Origin: Mycolicibacterium porcinum
Lineage (GTDB): Bacteria; Actinomycetota; Actinomycetes; Mycobacteriales; Mycobacteriaceae
Length of the DNA: 27,912 nucleotides
Direction: 5' to 3'
NCBI GenBank assembly: GCA_001942045.1
Contig: MSTD01000025.1
Coordinates: 1 to 27,912, forward strand
In this document: piece by piece, positions 8,794 to 16,147 of the stretch
Layout of the letters: each line of letters starts with the position of its first letter
How positions within the stretch are numbered: the first letter of the stretch is position 1
Notes under the pieces: generated by a model
What the model was told of the DNA's origin: nothing
Seen by the model: the letters and a program-made list of their open reading frames with translations, nothing else
Databases searched by the model: none
Translations under genes and position numbers: made by a program

Positions 8794-8799
8794 TACCCT
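8794..8799 (+). promoter_or_regulatory. -10 hexamer of the DedA gene (leaderless)
   Basis: TACCCT lies 8 nt before the GTG at 8808. The spacing puts the transcription start on the GTG. No Shine-Dalgarno sequence is present. Confidence 0.45.
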
Positions 8800-8807
8800 T
8801 GGGAGTC

Positions 8808-9503
8808 GTGATCGACACCGCCCTCCCTGAGGCTACGACCAATCTGGCGCTCATGCCGGATTTCATGGATCCCCTGCACCTCATCGGATCCTTCGGCACC
8901 TGGGCCCTGGTGGGCATCCTCGTCGTCGTCTTCGTCGAGTCCGGAGTGCTGTTCCCCGTCCTGCCGGGTGACTCGTTGTTGTTCGTCGCCGGCATGCTCG
9001 CCGCGGGCACTGCCGCGCAGGGAACGGCCGTGGACGCCAACTTCGCGCTCTGGCAGCTGCTGCTGTTCATTCCGTTGGCGGCGATCCTCGGCGGCCAGGT
9101 CGGCTACTTCATCGGCCGGTTCATCGGTGTCGAGATGTTCAAGCCGGACGCCCGAGTGCTGAAGCAGAAGTACCTCGACGAGGCCCACGCGTTCTTCGAG
9201 CAGCGCGGCCCGTTCGCGATCGTCATCGCCCGCTTCGTGCCGATCGTGCGCACCCTGGCGCCGATCGTCGCCGGCGCCGCCAAGATGCGCTACTCGGTGT
9301 TCACGACGTTCAACGTCCTTGGCGCGATCGTGTGGGGCGTCGGCCTCGTGCTCCTCGGTTACTGGCTCGGCCAGTTCGAGATCATCCAGAAGCTGCTGGA
9401 GCCGATCTTCATCCTGATCGTCGTGGCCTCGGTGGCCCCGATGTTCTTCGAATGGCTCAAGCGCCGCCGGGCCGCCAAGAAGGCCGCTGCCGATCAGGTC
9501 TAG
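8808..9503 (+). CDS. DedA/SNARE-associated family membrane protein (Rv0364-like)
   Basis: The 231-aa inner-membrane protein has the DedA core: VVVFVESGVLFPVLPGDSLL near residue 50 and the hallmark FVPIVRTLAPIVAGAAKM region (F-x3-R-x4-G type) in the second half, then a last helix and a basic cytosolic tail (WLKRRRAAKKAA). DedA proteins are proposed to flip polyprenyl-phosphate or phospholipid headgroups across the membrane with the proton gradient; the exact substrate here is unknown. The frame is open to an upstream GTG near 8769, but the GTG at 8808 fits the -10 hexamer and the typical length. It converges with the LLM oxidoreductase gene with a 7-bp gap. Confidence 0.88.
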   Translation: MIDTALPEATTNLALMPDFMDPLHLIGSFGTWALVGILVVVFVESGVLFPVLPGDSLLFVAGMLAAGTAAQGTAVDANFALWQLLLFIPLAAILGGQVGYFIGRFIGVEMFKPDARVLKQKYLDEAHAFFEQRGPFAIVIARFVPIVRTLAPIVAGAAKMRYSVFTTFNVLGAIVWGVGLVLLGYWLGQFEIIQKLLEPIFILIVVASVAPMFFEWLKRRRAAKKAAADQV

Positions 9504-9510
9504 CCGGGAG

Positions 9511-10410
9511 TTACCCGAGACCCAGGGCGGCGGCGAGTTCGCGTAGCGCCGGGCGCGGGTCGGCCGTCGGGTTCTCCCCCAATGCCTGCACGACGACGTG
9601 ATCGGCGCCGGCGTCCAGGTGGGCCGTGATCACCGCGGCAGCCTGGTCGGCCGAGCCCATGCCGACGAGGCGACGCGCCAGCCGGTCCGAACCACCGCGA
9701 ACCAGGTCGGATTCGTCGAACCCCTGACGCAGCCATGAGTTCCGGTAATTGGGCAGGCCGCTGTAGACCTCGAGATGCTGATGCGCCCTGGCCAGTTGGT
9801 AGGCGTCGTCACCGCCGATGGCGACGGCCTGCTCGGAGACCACCCAGCGGTCCTGGCCCAGAATCTCGCGCGTCGTGGCGGTGTGCTCGGGCGTGACCAG
9901 GTACGGGTGCGCCCCGTCGGCGTGCGTGCCGGACAGCTCGATCATCTTCGGTCCGAGCGCGGCCACCAACCGGGGCGGGCGTCCGACCCCGGGTTCGATC
10001 TGCTCGGGCACCGCGGCCATCCGCTCCAGGTAGGTGCGCATCGTGGCCAGCGGCTTGGCGTACGTGCCGCCCAGGCCGCGCTCCACCAGAGGACCGTGGC
10101 TGACCCCCAGCCCGAGCACGAACCGTCCGGGGTGCAGCGCGGTCAAGGTCCGCGCCCCGGATTCGGCCGCCGACGGCACCCGGACGTGAATGTTGGCGAT
10201 GCCGGTGCCGACCACGAGCCGCTCGGTGGCGGACAGGAACGCCGCCGACTGGGTCAGCGCCTCCTTGCCGACCACCTCCGGCAGGAACAGCGAACCGAAG
10301 CCCAGCGCCTCGATCTCCCGCGCCACCTGTTGCGCGTCCGGCATCGACCAGGTGTCGCTGGCCCACCACACGCCGATTCGGCTCGGGAAATCGATCCTGG
10401 CTCGTGTCAC
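9511..10410 (-). CDS. LLM-class F420-dependent oxidoreductase
   Basis: The 299-aa protein has the luciferase-like monooxygenase TIM-barrel pattern. RIGVWWASDTW is the first strand, IEALGFGSLFLPEVVGKEAL the second, VVGTGIANIHVRVPSAAESG the third, and HPGRFVLGLGVSHGPLVERG the cofactor-binding segment. In mycobacteria such enzymes usually use coenzyme F420 and act on varied substrates; it resembles the group annotated as TIGR03620. The substrate is unknown. The GTG start overlaps the XdhC-like gene's TGA by four bases (GTGA), so it is the last, coupled gene of the minus-strand run. F420 rather than FMN use is inferred from the family. Confidence 0.88.
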   Translation of the reverse strand: MTRARIDFPSRIGVWWASDTWSMPDAQQVAREIEALGFGSLFLPEVVGKEALTQSAAFLSATERLVVGTGIANIHVRVPSAAESGARTLTALHPGRFVLGLGVSHGPLVERGLGGTYAKPLATMRTYLERMAAVPEQIEPGVGRPPRLVAALGPKMIELSGTHADGAHPYLVTPEHTATTREILGQDRWVVSEQAVAIGGDDAYQLARAHQHLEVYSGLPNYRNSWLRQGFDESDLVRGGSDRLARRLVGMGSADQAAAVITAHLDAGADHVVVQALGENPTADPRPALRELAAALGLG

Positions 10411-11558
10411 TGACCGCTCCTCAATTCACTCGGTTCGTTGTGTTCGTGATGAATACGTCCGCCGGTTTCGGTCAGCGGCTTGCCGCTGCCGCCCCAGCGT
10501 TGGGCGATGATCTCCGCAGCGATCGACACCGCCGTCTCCTCCGGTGTCCTGGCGCCCAGGTCCAACCCTATGGGGCTGGACAATCTGGCGAGTTCTGCCT
10601 CGGTCAGGCCGATCTCACGCAGCCGGGCCATCCGGTCTTCATGTGTGCGCCGCGACCCCATCGCTCCGATGTAGCCGATCGCCGGCAGCCGCAACGCCAC
10701 CTCGAGCAGTGGCACATCGAACTTCGGATCATGGGTGAGCAGACAGACGACCGTACGGCCGTCGATCGCACCTTCCGCGGCCTGTGCGGCCAGGTATCGA
10801 TTGGGCCAGTCGACGACGACCTCGTCGGCGGTCGGGAACCGGGCCGCCGTCGCGAACACCGGACGGGCGTCGCACACGGTGACGCGGTAGCCGAGCAGCG
10901 ATCCCTGCCGTGCCACGGCGGCCGCGAAGTCGATCGCGCCGAACACCAGCATCCGGGGCCGCGGCGCGAAGCTTGCGACGAAGACGTCCATGCCCTCACC
11001 GCGCCGCTCGCCGTCCGGTCCGAACGTCAGTACCCCGCTGCGGCCGGTGTCGAGCAGGCCGCGGGCATCGTCGGTCACCGCATCGTCGGCACGGGCGGAA
11101 CCGAGGGTGCCGCTCACCTCGTCGGCCCGGATCACCAGTCGGCGGCCGAGCCAGGTGGGATCGGGATGGGCGATGACGGTCGCGGTCGCGGCGGGGCGAT
11201 GCGCCTCGATGTCGCCGACGAGTGCTTCCAGTTCCGGGAACGTCTGCCGGGACACCGGCTCGACGTACACGTCGAGCACACCGCCGCAGGTCAACCCGAC
11301 GGCGAAGGCGTCGTCGTCACTCACCCCGTACCGCTGCAGCACCGGGGTGCCCGCCGCGACCACCTCGCCGGCCAGTTCGTACACCGCGCCTTCGACGCAG
11401 CCGCCCGATACCGACCCGGTCACCGTGCCGTCGGGGGCCACCACCATCGAAGCACCGGCGGGTCGTGGCGCGGACCGGAATGTGCGCACCACCGTCGCCA
11501 TGCCCGCCGTGCCACCGGCACGCCAAACTGCCAGCAGTTCGGCGAGCACATCTCTCAC
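10407..11558 (-). CDS. XdhC/CoxI family protein (Rv0376c-like)
   Basis: The 383-aa protein has the two-part XdhC architecture. The N-terminal XdhC/CoxI domain contains RSAPRPAGASMVVAPDG and the cysteine motif GSVSGGCVEGAV. The C-terminal domain has a Rossmann strand (RPRMLVFGAIDFAAAVARQG) and GYIGAMGSRRTHEDR. XdhC proteins bind and sulfurate the molybdenum cofactor and insert it into xanthine-dehydrogenase-type hydroxylases. No xdhA/B or coxLMS-type gene is visible in this window, so its client enzyme lies elsewhere or is unknown. It is translationally coupled to the LLM oxidoreductase downstream and lies 55 bp after the GH76 gene. Confidence 0.88.
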   Translation of the reverse strand: MRDVLAELLAVWRAGGTAGMATVVRTFRSAPRPAGASMVVAPDGTVTGSVSGGCVEGAVYELAGEVVAAGTPVLQRYGVSDDDAFAVGLTCGGVLDVYVEPVSRQTFPELEALVGDIEAHRPAATATVIAHPDPTWLGRRLVIRADEVSGTLGSARADDAVTDDARGLLDTGRSGVLTFGPDGERRGEGMDVFVASFAPRPRMLVFGAIDFAAAVARQGSLLGYRVTVCDARPVFATAARFPTADEVVVDWPNRYLAAQAAEGAIDGRTVVCLLTHDPKFDVPLLEVALRLPAIGYIGAMGSRRTHEDRMARLREIGLTEAELARLSSPIGLDLGARTPEETAVSIAAEIIAQRWGGSGKPLTETGGRIHHEHNEPSELRSGQ

Positions 11559-11613
11559 AGTGCTTAACCTAGCCCCCGCTGAGCACCCGCTCAGTTCGGG
11601 GCCGTCACCGGCG

Positions 11614-12714
11614 TCACTCCGCCAGAGTGTGCGCGGCTTCCATCAACATCCAGCCCGAAACCTGAACCGACAGGTCACGTTCGGGGATCGCCGAGGCGCT
11701 CACCGCGCCGTCGATGAACTGCGCTTGCTGCCCTTCTGCCCCGGGCACCTCAGCGGTCTGGTCCCAGAACGCCCCGAACAGCGGCAGCCCGTCCACCGTC
11801 TGACGGTTGTCCCAGGCCGCTTGTGCGGATTTGAGGACGAGCGAGCGCGCCGTGTCGCGCGCGGCCTGATCCTCGGCGGTGTCCCCCGGCAACGTGTTCG
11901 CCACCAGCGCCAGGTATCGCGCCGTGATGCCGTTGAACAGCCCGCCGTCGCCGCCTCCGGCGCCCTTGATGACACCGTCGGTGGACATTTCCTTGGCGAC
12001 CGCGGCCACCAGGCGACGCACCCGCTCGGCGTGCCGGGAGTCCTCGGTACGCACCGCCAGTTCGACCTCCAAGCCCAACACCACGCCCTGGCAGTAGGTG
12101 TACTGGGCGCGCACCATCGAACCGGCCTTGATGCCGTCGAACACCAGGTGCGTTTCGGGGTCGATCAGGGTGTCGTCGATCCAGTCGGCCATCTGCTGGG
12201 CGCGGCGCAACCGGTCGTCATACCGGGCCAGGAAGATCCCGGCCGGACCGTTGGCCGGAGCGTTGAAGAACTGGTCCTGCTTGCGCCAGGGGATTCCGCC
12301 GCCGTCCTCGGGCACCCAGGCATTTACGAACTGCGCGCAAAGCTTCTTGAGCGCACCGGATTTCTCGACGCCGACCAGCCGGCCGGCCCGTTCGAGGGCC
12401 AGCGCCAGCCAGGCCATGTCGTCGTAGTAGCTGTTGGTCCACGACAGGTTGTTGCGGATGTGGTGCGACCGGATCTGCCGTTCGATGCGGGTTTTCCGCT
12501 CGGGCTGCGGGTCCCGTACCTGCGCGTCGACCAGAGTGTCCAGAAGATGCGCCTGCCACCAGTAGTGCCAGGTTCCGAACTGTCGGTACTTCTTTGTCGC
12601 CGGCCAGGCCACCACGCCGAGCTGGGTGCCCGGCAGACCCCAGAGCTTCTTCAGGTGCCGTTGGGTGATCGCAGCTTCGGCGCTGGCCGCACGGTTAGCC
12701 CATAGCTGATCCAT
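11614..12714 (-). CDS. Glycoside hydrolase family 76 protein (Rv0365c-like), cytosolic
   Basis: The 366-aa protein has the (alpha/alpha)6-barrel pattern of GH76 endo-alpha-1,6-mannanases. The paired catalytic aspartates are in SYYDDMAWLALALERAG (Asp98, Asp99). Other conserved stretches are FGTWHYWWQAHLLDTLVDA, GGGIPWRKQDQFFNAPANGP and YTYCQGVVLGLEVELA. There is no signal peptide or membrane segment at the ATG at 12714, so it should stay in the cytosol, unlike secreted bacterial GH76 enzymes. alpha-1,6-mannose chains are the backbone of mycobacterial lipomannan/LAM, but those are mostly extracytoplasmic, so the physiological substrate is unclear. It starts 15 bp after the amidohydrolase stop. 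Confidence 0.88.
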   Translation of the reverse strand: MDQLWANRAASAEAAITQRHLKKLWGLPGTQLGVVAWPATKKYRQFGTWHYWWQAHLLDTLVDAQVRDPQPERKTRIERQIRSHHIRNNLSWTNSYYDDMAWLALALERAGRLVGVEKSGALKKLCAQFVNAWVPEDGGGIPWRKQDQFFNAPANGPAGIFLARYDDRLRRAQQMADWIDDTLIDPETHLVFDGIKAGSMVRAQYTYCQGVVLGLEVELAVRTEDSRHAERVRRLVAAVAKEMSTDGVIKGAGGGDGGLFNGITARYLALVANTLPGDTAEDQAARDTARSLVLKSAQAAWDNRQTVDGLPLFGAFWDQTAEVPGAEGQQAQFIDGAVSASAIPERDLSVQVSGWMLMEAAHTLAE

Positions 12715-12729
12715 GCAGACGATCCTGCC

Positions 12730-13953
12730 TTACCAGGCCTTCGAATTGTCGGCATGTCGAACAGTTTTCCGGCTCACCACCCGGCCGTCGTGCACGACAA
12801 GTAGCCGCTCCGGATGGCCGGCCACCGCTTCTGCGGGGTTCGCTGCGGCGATCACCACCAGGTCAGCTCGGTTGCCGGGGGCCAAGCCGTAATCGGCGAG
12901 CCCGAGCGCCGCGGCAGCCGAATCGGTGACCAATGACGCGGCATACCCGAGTTCCTCGTCGGTCATCAGGCCGCCTTCGAGGCCGATGATCGTGGCGCGT
13001 TCGAGCATGTCGCCGGTGCCGTACGACCACCAGGCGTCGCGGATGTTGTCCGAACCGGCGAACACCCGCACACCGTTGTCACGCAGCCGCAGCACCGGCG
13101 GCATGGTTCCGGCCGGGCCGTTCGTCATCAGCGAAACCCCGGCGCCGGCGAGCGCTGTCGCCGTCCGGTCGACCGACACGTCGGAAACTTGCCCCAGGCA
13201 ATAGGCGTGACTGACGGTCACTTTGCCGCTCAGCCCAAGGGTTTTCGTCCGCTCGGCGATCGCATGGAGTTGCCGGATGCCGAGGTCGCCACCGTCGTGC
13301 AGGTGGATGTCGATGCCGGCCCCGTGCCGTTCGGCCAAACCGAACACCACGTCGAGCTGACCGTCGACATCGCCGTCGAACCCGGCGGGATCGAGTCCGC
13401 CGATCAGATCGGCTCCCGCGGCCAGAGCCGCGTCGAGCAGGTCGGGCACACCGGGGGCGGTCACCACGCCGCTCTGCGGGAAAGCCACCAGCTGGATACT
13501 CAGCTTGTCGCGCAGGGCTTCCCGGACCTCCAGCAGCTGATGCAGGCCGTCGAGCTTCACATCGGGGTCGATGTCGACGTGCGACCGGACGTGCCCCGTG
13601 CCCAGCGACACCATGTGCTCGGCCAATGCGGTCGCGCGGGTCGTGACGGGAACCCCGATCCGGGCGCGCAATTCGCGTTCGTGAGCGATGCGTTCCCTCA
13701 GTGACCCCGAGGCACGGTGCGGCCGCCACGGTGTCCCCCAGAAGGTCTTGTCCAAATGGCAGTGGCCGTCGACGAATGCGGGCAGCAGCAGGGCACCGCC
13801 GCAATAGACAACGTGCCGGTCTGCTGCCGGTGTCGAAACCGCTTGCTGGTGATCTGCTATCGCACTGATCCGTCCGTCTCGCAGCGTGACATCGACGCGA
13901 CGGCCGTCGGGCAGCATCACGTCGACGAGTGCGTCGACCATCGGGCCGGTCAT
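12730..13953 (-). CDS. Amidohydrolase, cytosine-deaminase-like
   Basis: The 407-aa metal hydrolase belongs to the cytosine deaminase branch of the amidohydrolase superfamily. Metal ligands are visible: GHCHLDK (His64, His66), DIHLHD (His217), SHAY (His249) and SDN (Asp302). In E. coli CodA the position three residues after the third ligand is the catalytic Glu; here it is Asp220, and His219 lies beside it. That argues against a standard cytosine deaminase and for another ring-amine or amide substrate, as in other members of the clade. The ATG overlaps the DoxX stop (ATGA), so the two are translationally coupled. No signal peptide is present; it is cytosolic. Confidence 0.85.
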   Translation of the reverse strand: MTGPMVDALVDVMLPDGRRVDVTLRDGRISAIADHQQAVSTPAADRHVVYCGGALLLPAFVDGHCHLDKTFWGTPWRPHRASGSLRERIAHERELRARIGVPVTTRATALAEHMVSLGTGHVRSHVDIDPDVKLDGLHQLLEVREALRDKLSIQLVAFPQSGVVTAPGVPDLLDAALAAGADLIGGLDPAGFDGDVDGQLDVVFGLAERHGAGIDIHLHDGGDLGIRQLHAIAERTKTLGLSGKVTVSHAYCLGQVSDVSVDRTATALAGAGVSLMTNGPAGTMPPVLRLRDNGVRVFAGSDNIRDAWWSYGTGDMLERATIIGLEGGLMTDEELGYAASLVTDSAAAALGLADYGLAPGNRADLVVIAAANPAEAVAGHPERLLVVHDGRVVSRKTVRHADNSKAW

Positions 13954-14375
13954 GCGAAAACTCCTCGGTTCCAGGGCAACCGGGCGCCGAGCAGACCGTC
14001 GATGCTGAACCGGCCGGCACCGGTAACGATCAGCAGCAGCATCGGCGCCGCCAGAGCGAGCACCAGCTCGAATCCGCCCTTGGCGACGAACAAACCATGG
14101 CCGGTGTGGGCGATCAGGAACGCGCCGACCATGGTGGCGAACAGCAGAGCCGCGCAGACCGGGGTGGCCAGGCCGATGATCAACCCGATTCCGCCCACGA
14201 ACTCGATGGTGGCCGCAACCACTGCCGACACCTCGGGGGCCGGGGCGCCCATGCCCGCGAATCCCTGCTGGGTTGCGGCGATCCCGTTGGTGACGAACTT
14301 CTGCCAGCCGTGGGCCACGAAGATGACGCCGAGCCCCACTCGGGCCAACAGGATCAGTATGTTTCGGACGGTCAT
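13950..14375 (-). CDS. DoxX family membrane protein
   Basis: This is a 141-aa protein with four membrane helices. The start MTVRNILILLARVGLGVIFV followed by HGWQKF is typical of DoxX, and the later LATPVCAALLFATMVGAFLI helix also fits. DoxX-type proteins are linked to thiol or quinone redox and sulfur metabolism (in mycobacteria with SodA and SseA), but the biochemical role of most members is unknown. It lies 27 bp after the ankyrin lipoprotein gene and is coupled to the amidohydrolase by an ATGA overlap. That pairing suggests one transcript in which the membrane protein is made together with the hydrolase. Confidence 0.85.
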   Translation of the reverse strand: MTVRNILILLARVGLGVIFVAHGWQKFVTNGIAATQQGFAGMGAPAPEVSAVVAATIEFVGGIGLIIGLATPVCAALLFATMVGAFLIAHTGHGLFVAKGGFELVLALAAPMLLLIVTGAGRFSIDGLLGARLPWNRGVFA

Positions 14376-14402
14376 TCTAAAAGTGCTCCGTTTCTTGGGT
14401 TT

Positions 14403-15104
14403 TCATCGTGAGCGCAGGATGGCTGCCACCTGAACCTGCCCGAGCCGCTCGGCGTTGTCGAGCGCGGTGCGTCCGGACCCGTCGCGAATCGACTGATCCG
14501 CGCCGGCGTCCAGCAGCGCACGCACCACGTGCTGGTACTTGACGGATCCGTCGCCGTACACGATGGCTTCGTGCAAGGCCGTCCATTGCGGCTTGTTGAC
14601 GTGGTTCACGTCGACGCCGGCGGCGATGAGTCTGCGTACCGTGCTGACATGGCCGTGCTCGCTCGCGGGAATCAGGGCGGTCCCGCCATAGCGGTTGACG
14701 CTGCGCACGTCGGCCCCGTGCGACAACGTCAGCTCGAGAATGTCATCGAGGCCCTCGGCGCCGGCGTACAGATAGGCCGAGTCCTGCAGATCGTCTTTGG
14801 CATTGACGTCGGCACCGGCCTCGATCAACGCCCGCGCGGCGTCGGTGGCACCGTTCTTGGTGGCCGCGACCAGCGGAGTGCGTCCGCGTTCGTCGCGTAC
14901 CTCGAGGTCGGCACCGCGCTCGATCAGGTCGCGCACCCGGGCTACATCGTTGTTCGAGGCCGCCGTCAGCAGGTCCGGACCGGGTACGGGCGCCACGGTG
15001 GTGGCGACGGTCGCGACGTCGGGCGCCGTGCAGCCTGCGACGGTCGCCGCGAGCACGGCAAGCGCGGCCGCAGCGCGGCTGATGGCACGAGGGGATTCCG
15101 GCAT
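14403..15104 (-). CDS. Ankyrin-repeat lipoprotein
   Basis: From the ATG at 15104 the 233-aa product has a lipoprotein signal: two arginines, a hydrophobic core (AAAALAVLAATVAGC) and lipobox VAGC with Cys25. The mature part consists of about five ankyrin repeats, for example DVARVRDLIERGADLEVRDE, RGRTPLVAATKNGATDAARA, LIEAGADVNAKDD, GGTALIPASEHGHVSTVRRL and QWTALHEAIVYGDG. The repeats probably bind another protein at the outer face of the membrane; the partner is unknown. In-frame starts at 15131 (ATG) and 15140 (TTG) would give a longer signal peptide; I prefer 15104 because the lipobox then falls at residue 25. It heads the minus-strand run and is divergent from cynR. Confidence 0.82.
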   Translation of the reverse strand: MPESPRAISRAAAALAVLAATVAGCTAPDVATVATTVAPVPGPDLLTAASNNDVARVRDLIERGADLEVRDERGRTPLVAATKNGATDAARALIEAGADVNAKDDLQDSAYLYAGAEGLDDILELTLSHGADVRSVNRYGGTALIPASEHGHVSTVRRLIAAGVDVNHVNKPQWTALHEAIVYGDGSVKYQHVVRALLDAGADQSIRDGSGRTALDNAERLGQVQVAAILRSR

Positions 15105-15161
15105 GTTTCCAACCTGCCGCGCATCAGCCATAGTGTCCAAGTCGCAGTTCTCATCACAGCG

Positions 15162-15176
15162 ATAGGCGTTGCCTAT
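15162..15176. promoter_or_regulatory. CynR box upstream of cynR (LysR-type T-N11-A)
   Basis: ATAGGCGTTGCCTAT is a perfect palindrome (6-bp arms, 3-bp spacer) with the LysR-type T-N11-A pattern. It overlaps a TATACA hexamer (15174-15179) that would serve a leaderless cynR transcript starting near 15188. It lies in the spacer to the divergent ankyrin gene, so it could act on both. Confidence 0.6.
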
Positions 15177-15187
15177 ACATTGAGCCG

Positions 15188-16072
15188 ATGGAGCTGCGAC
15201 ACCTGCGCTACCTGCTGGCCGTCGCCGATCACGGCAACTTCACCAGGGCGGCCGAGGCCCTACATGTGTCGCAACCCACCCTGTCGCAGCAGATCAAACA
15301 GTTGGAACGAGAGGTGGGCACCACCCTCCTCGATCGCTCCGGCCGCTCTGTCCGACTGACCGACGCCGGCGAGGCCTACGCCCAGCACGGACGCTTGGCC
15401 CTGCAAGACCTCGATGCCGCCGAGCGGGCAGTCCACGACGTCCACGACCTGAGCCGCGGCCACCTTCGGATCGCGATGACACCGACCATCACCGCCTATC
15501 TCATCGGTCCGCTGGTGCGGCAGTTCCATGCCGCACATCCCGGTGTCACCCTCACGGTCATCGAGACCACCCAGGATCTGCTCGAAGCCGATCTGCTCGC
15601 CGACCGCATCGACCTGGGCATCGCCTTCGCCGGCCACCACGCCGCAGGGGTGGTGGCATCGGCGCTCTTCACCGAGACCCTCAGCCTCGTCGTGGGCGCC
15701 GCCCACCCGCTTAACCCCCGTGCCACGACGTTCGCGATCGCGGACCTGCCCTCCCAACCGCTGGCCTTGCTGAGCCGAGATTTTGCGACGCGCAACTACA
15801 TCGACGAGTTCTTCGCCGCCCAGAACGTCACGCCCCGCATCGCGATCGAGGCCAACTCGATCAGCGCGTTGATCGAATTCGTCCGCCTCGGCACGCTCGC
15901 CACGGTGCTGCCGGACGCGATCACGCAGGAACAGGCCGACCTTCATCCGATCCGGCCCGATCCCCCGCTGCCGTCACGCGAGGTCGTGCTCCTGCACCGC
16001 TCGGCGGGATACCAGTCCGCGGCCGCGCGAGCTCTCAGCGCGATCGCGGAGCGATACTCCCGCCAGCGGTAA
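15188..16072 (+). CDS. cynR: LysR-family transcriptional regulator CynR
   Basis: The 294-aa regulator is close to E. coli CynR over its full length. Its N-terminal winged helix-turn-helix is MELRHLRYLLAVADHGNFTR plus AAEALHVSQPTLSQQIKQLE. The effector domain contains IAMTPTITAYLIGPLVRQF, DLGIAFAGHH, LLSRDFATRNYIDEFF and IEANSISALIEFVRLGT, segments I recall as conserved in CynR. CynR activates cynTS in response to cyanate and represses itself. In E. coli cynR is divergent from cynTSX; here it is upstream and co-directional with cynT. The ATG has no Shine-Dalgarno sequence and lies 8 nt behind a -10, so it is probably leaderless. Confidence 0.9.
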   Translation: MELRHLRYLLAVADHGNFTRAAEALHVSQPTLSQQIKQLEREVGTTLLDRSGRSVRLTDAGEAYAQHGRLALQDLDAAERAVHDVHDLSRGHLRIAMTPTITAYLIGPLVRQFHAAHPGVTLTVIETTQDLLEADLLADRIDLGIAFAGHHAAGVVASALFTETLSLVVGAAHPLNPRATTFAIADLPSQPLALLSRDFATRNYIDEFFAAQNVTPRIAIEANSISALIEFVRLGTLATVLPDAITQEQADLHPIRPDPPLPSREVVLLHRSAGYQSAAARALSAIAERYSRQR

Positions 16073-16074
16073 CC

Positions 16075-16089
16075 ATAGACAGCATCTAT
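16075..16089. promoter_or_regulatory. CynR box upstream of cynT
   Basis: ATAGACAGCATCTAT has 5-bp palindromic arms (ATAGA/TCTAT) and the T-N11-A spacing. It shares the ATAG-N7-CTAT frame with the box before cynR, which supports both being CynR sites. It lies 59 bp upstream of the cynT start codon. Confidence 0.6.
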
Positions 16090-16093
16090 CGCT

Positions 16094-16124
16094 CCAATGG
16101 AAAGTAAGTATTGGACGCTATAGC
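16094..16124 (+). promoter_or_regulatory. Second palindrome and likely promoter of cynTS
   Basis: CCAAT (16094-16098), 11 nt, then ATTGG (16110-16114) is a second T-N11-A palindrome, directly downstream of the CynR box. GCTATAGC (16117-16124) contains TATAGC, a likely -10. LysR activators commonly use such adjacent recognition and activation sites. The assignment of the -10 is tentative. Confidence 0.45.
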
Positions 16125-16147
16125 AAATCGCGCGCAAGGTTGTTGGC

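Noticed and set aside
12730..13953. codA (cytosine deaminase) as gene symbol
   Set aside because: The catalytic Glu is replaced by Asp220 and the context is not pyrimidine salvage.
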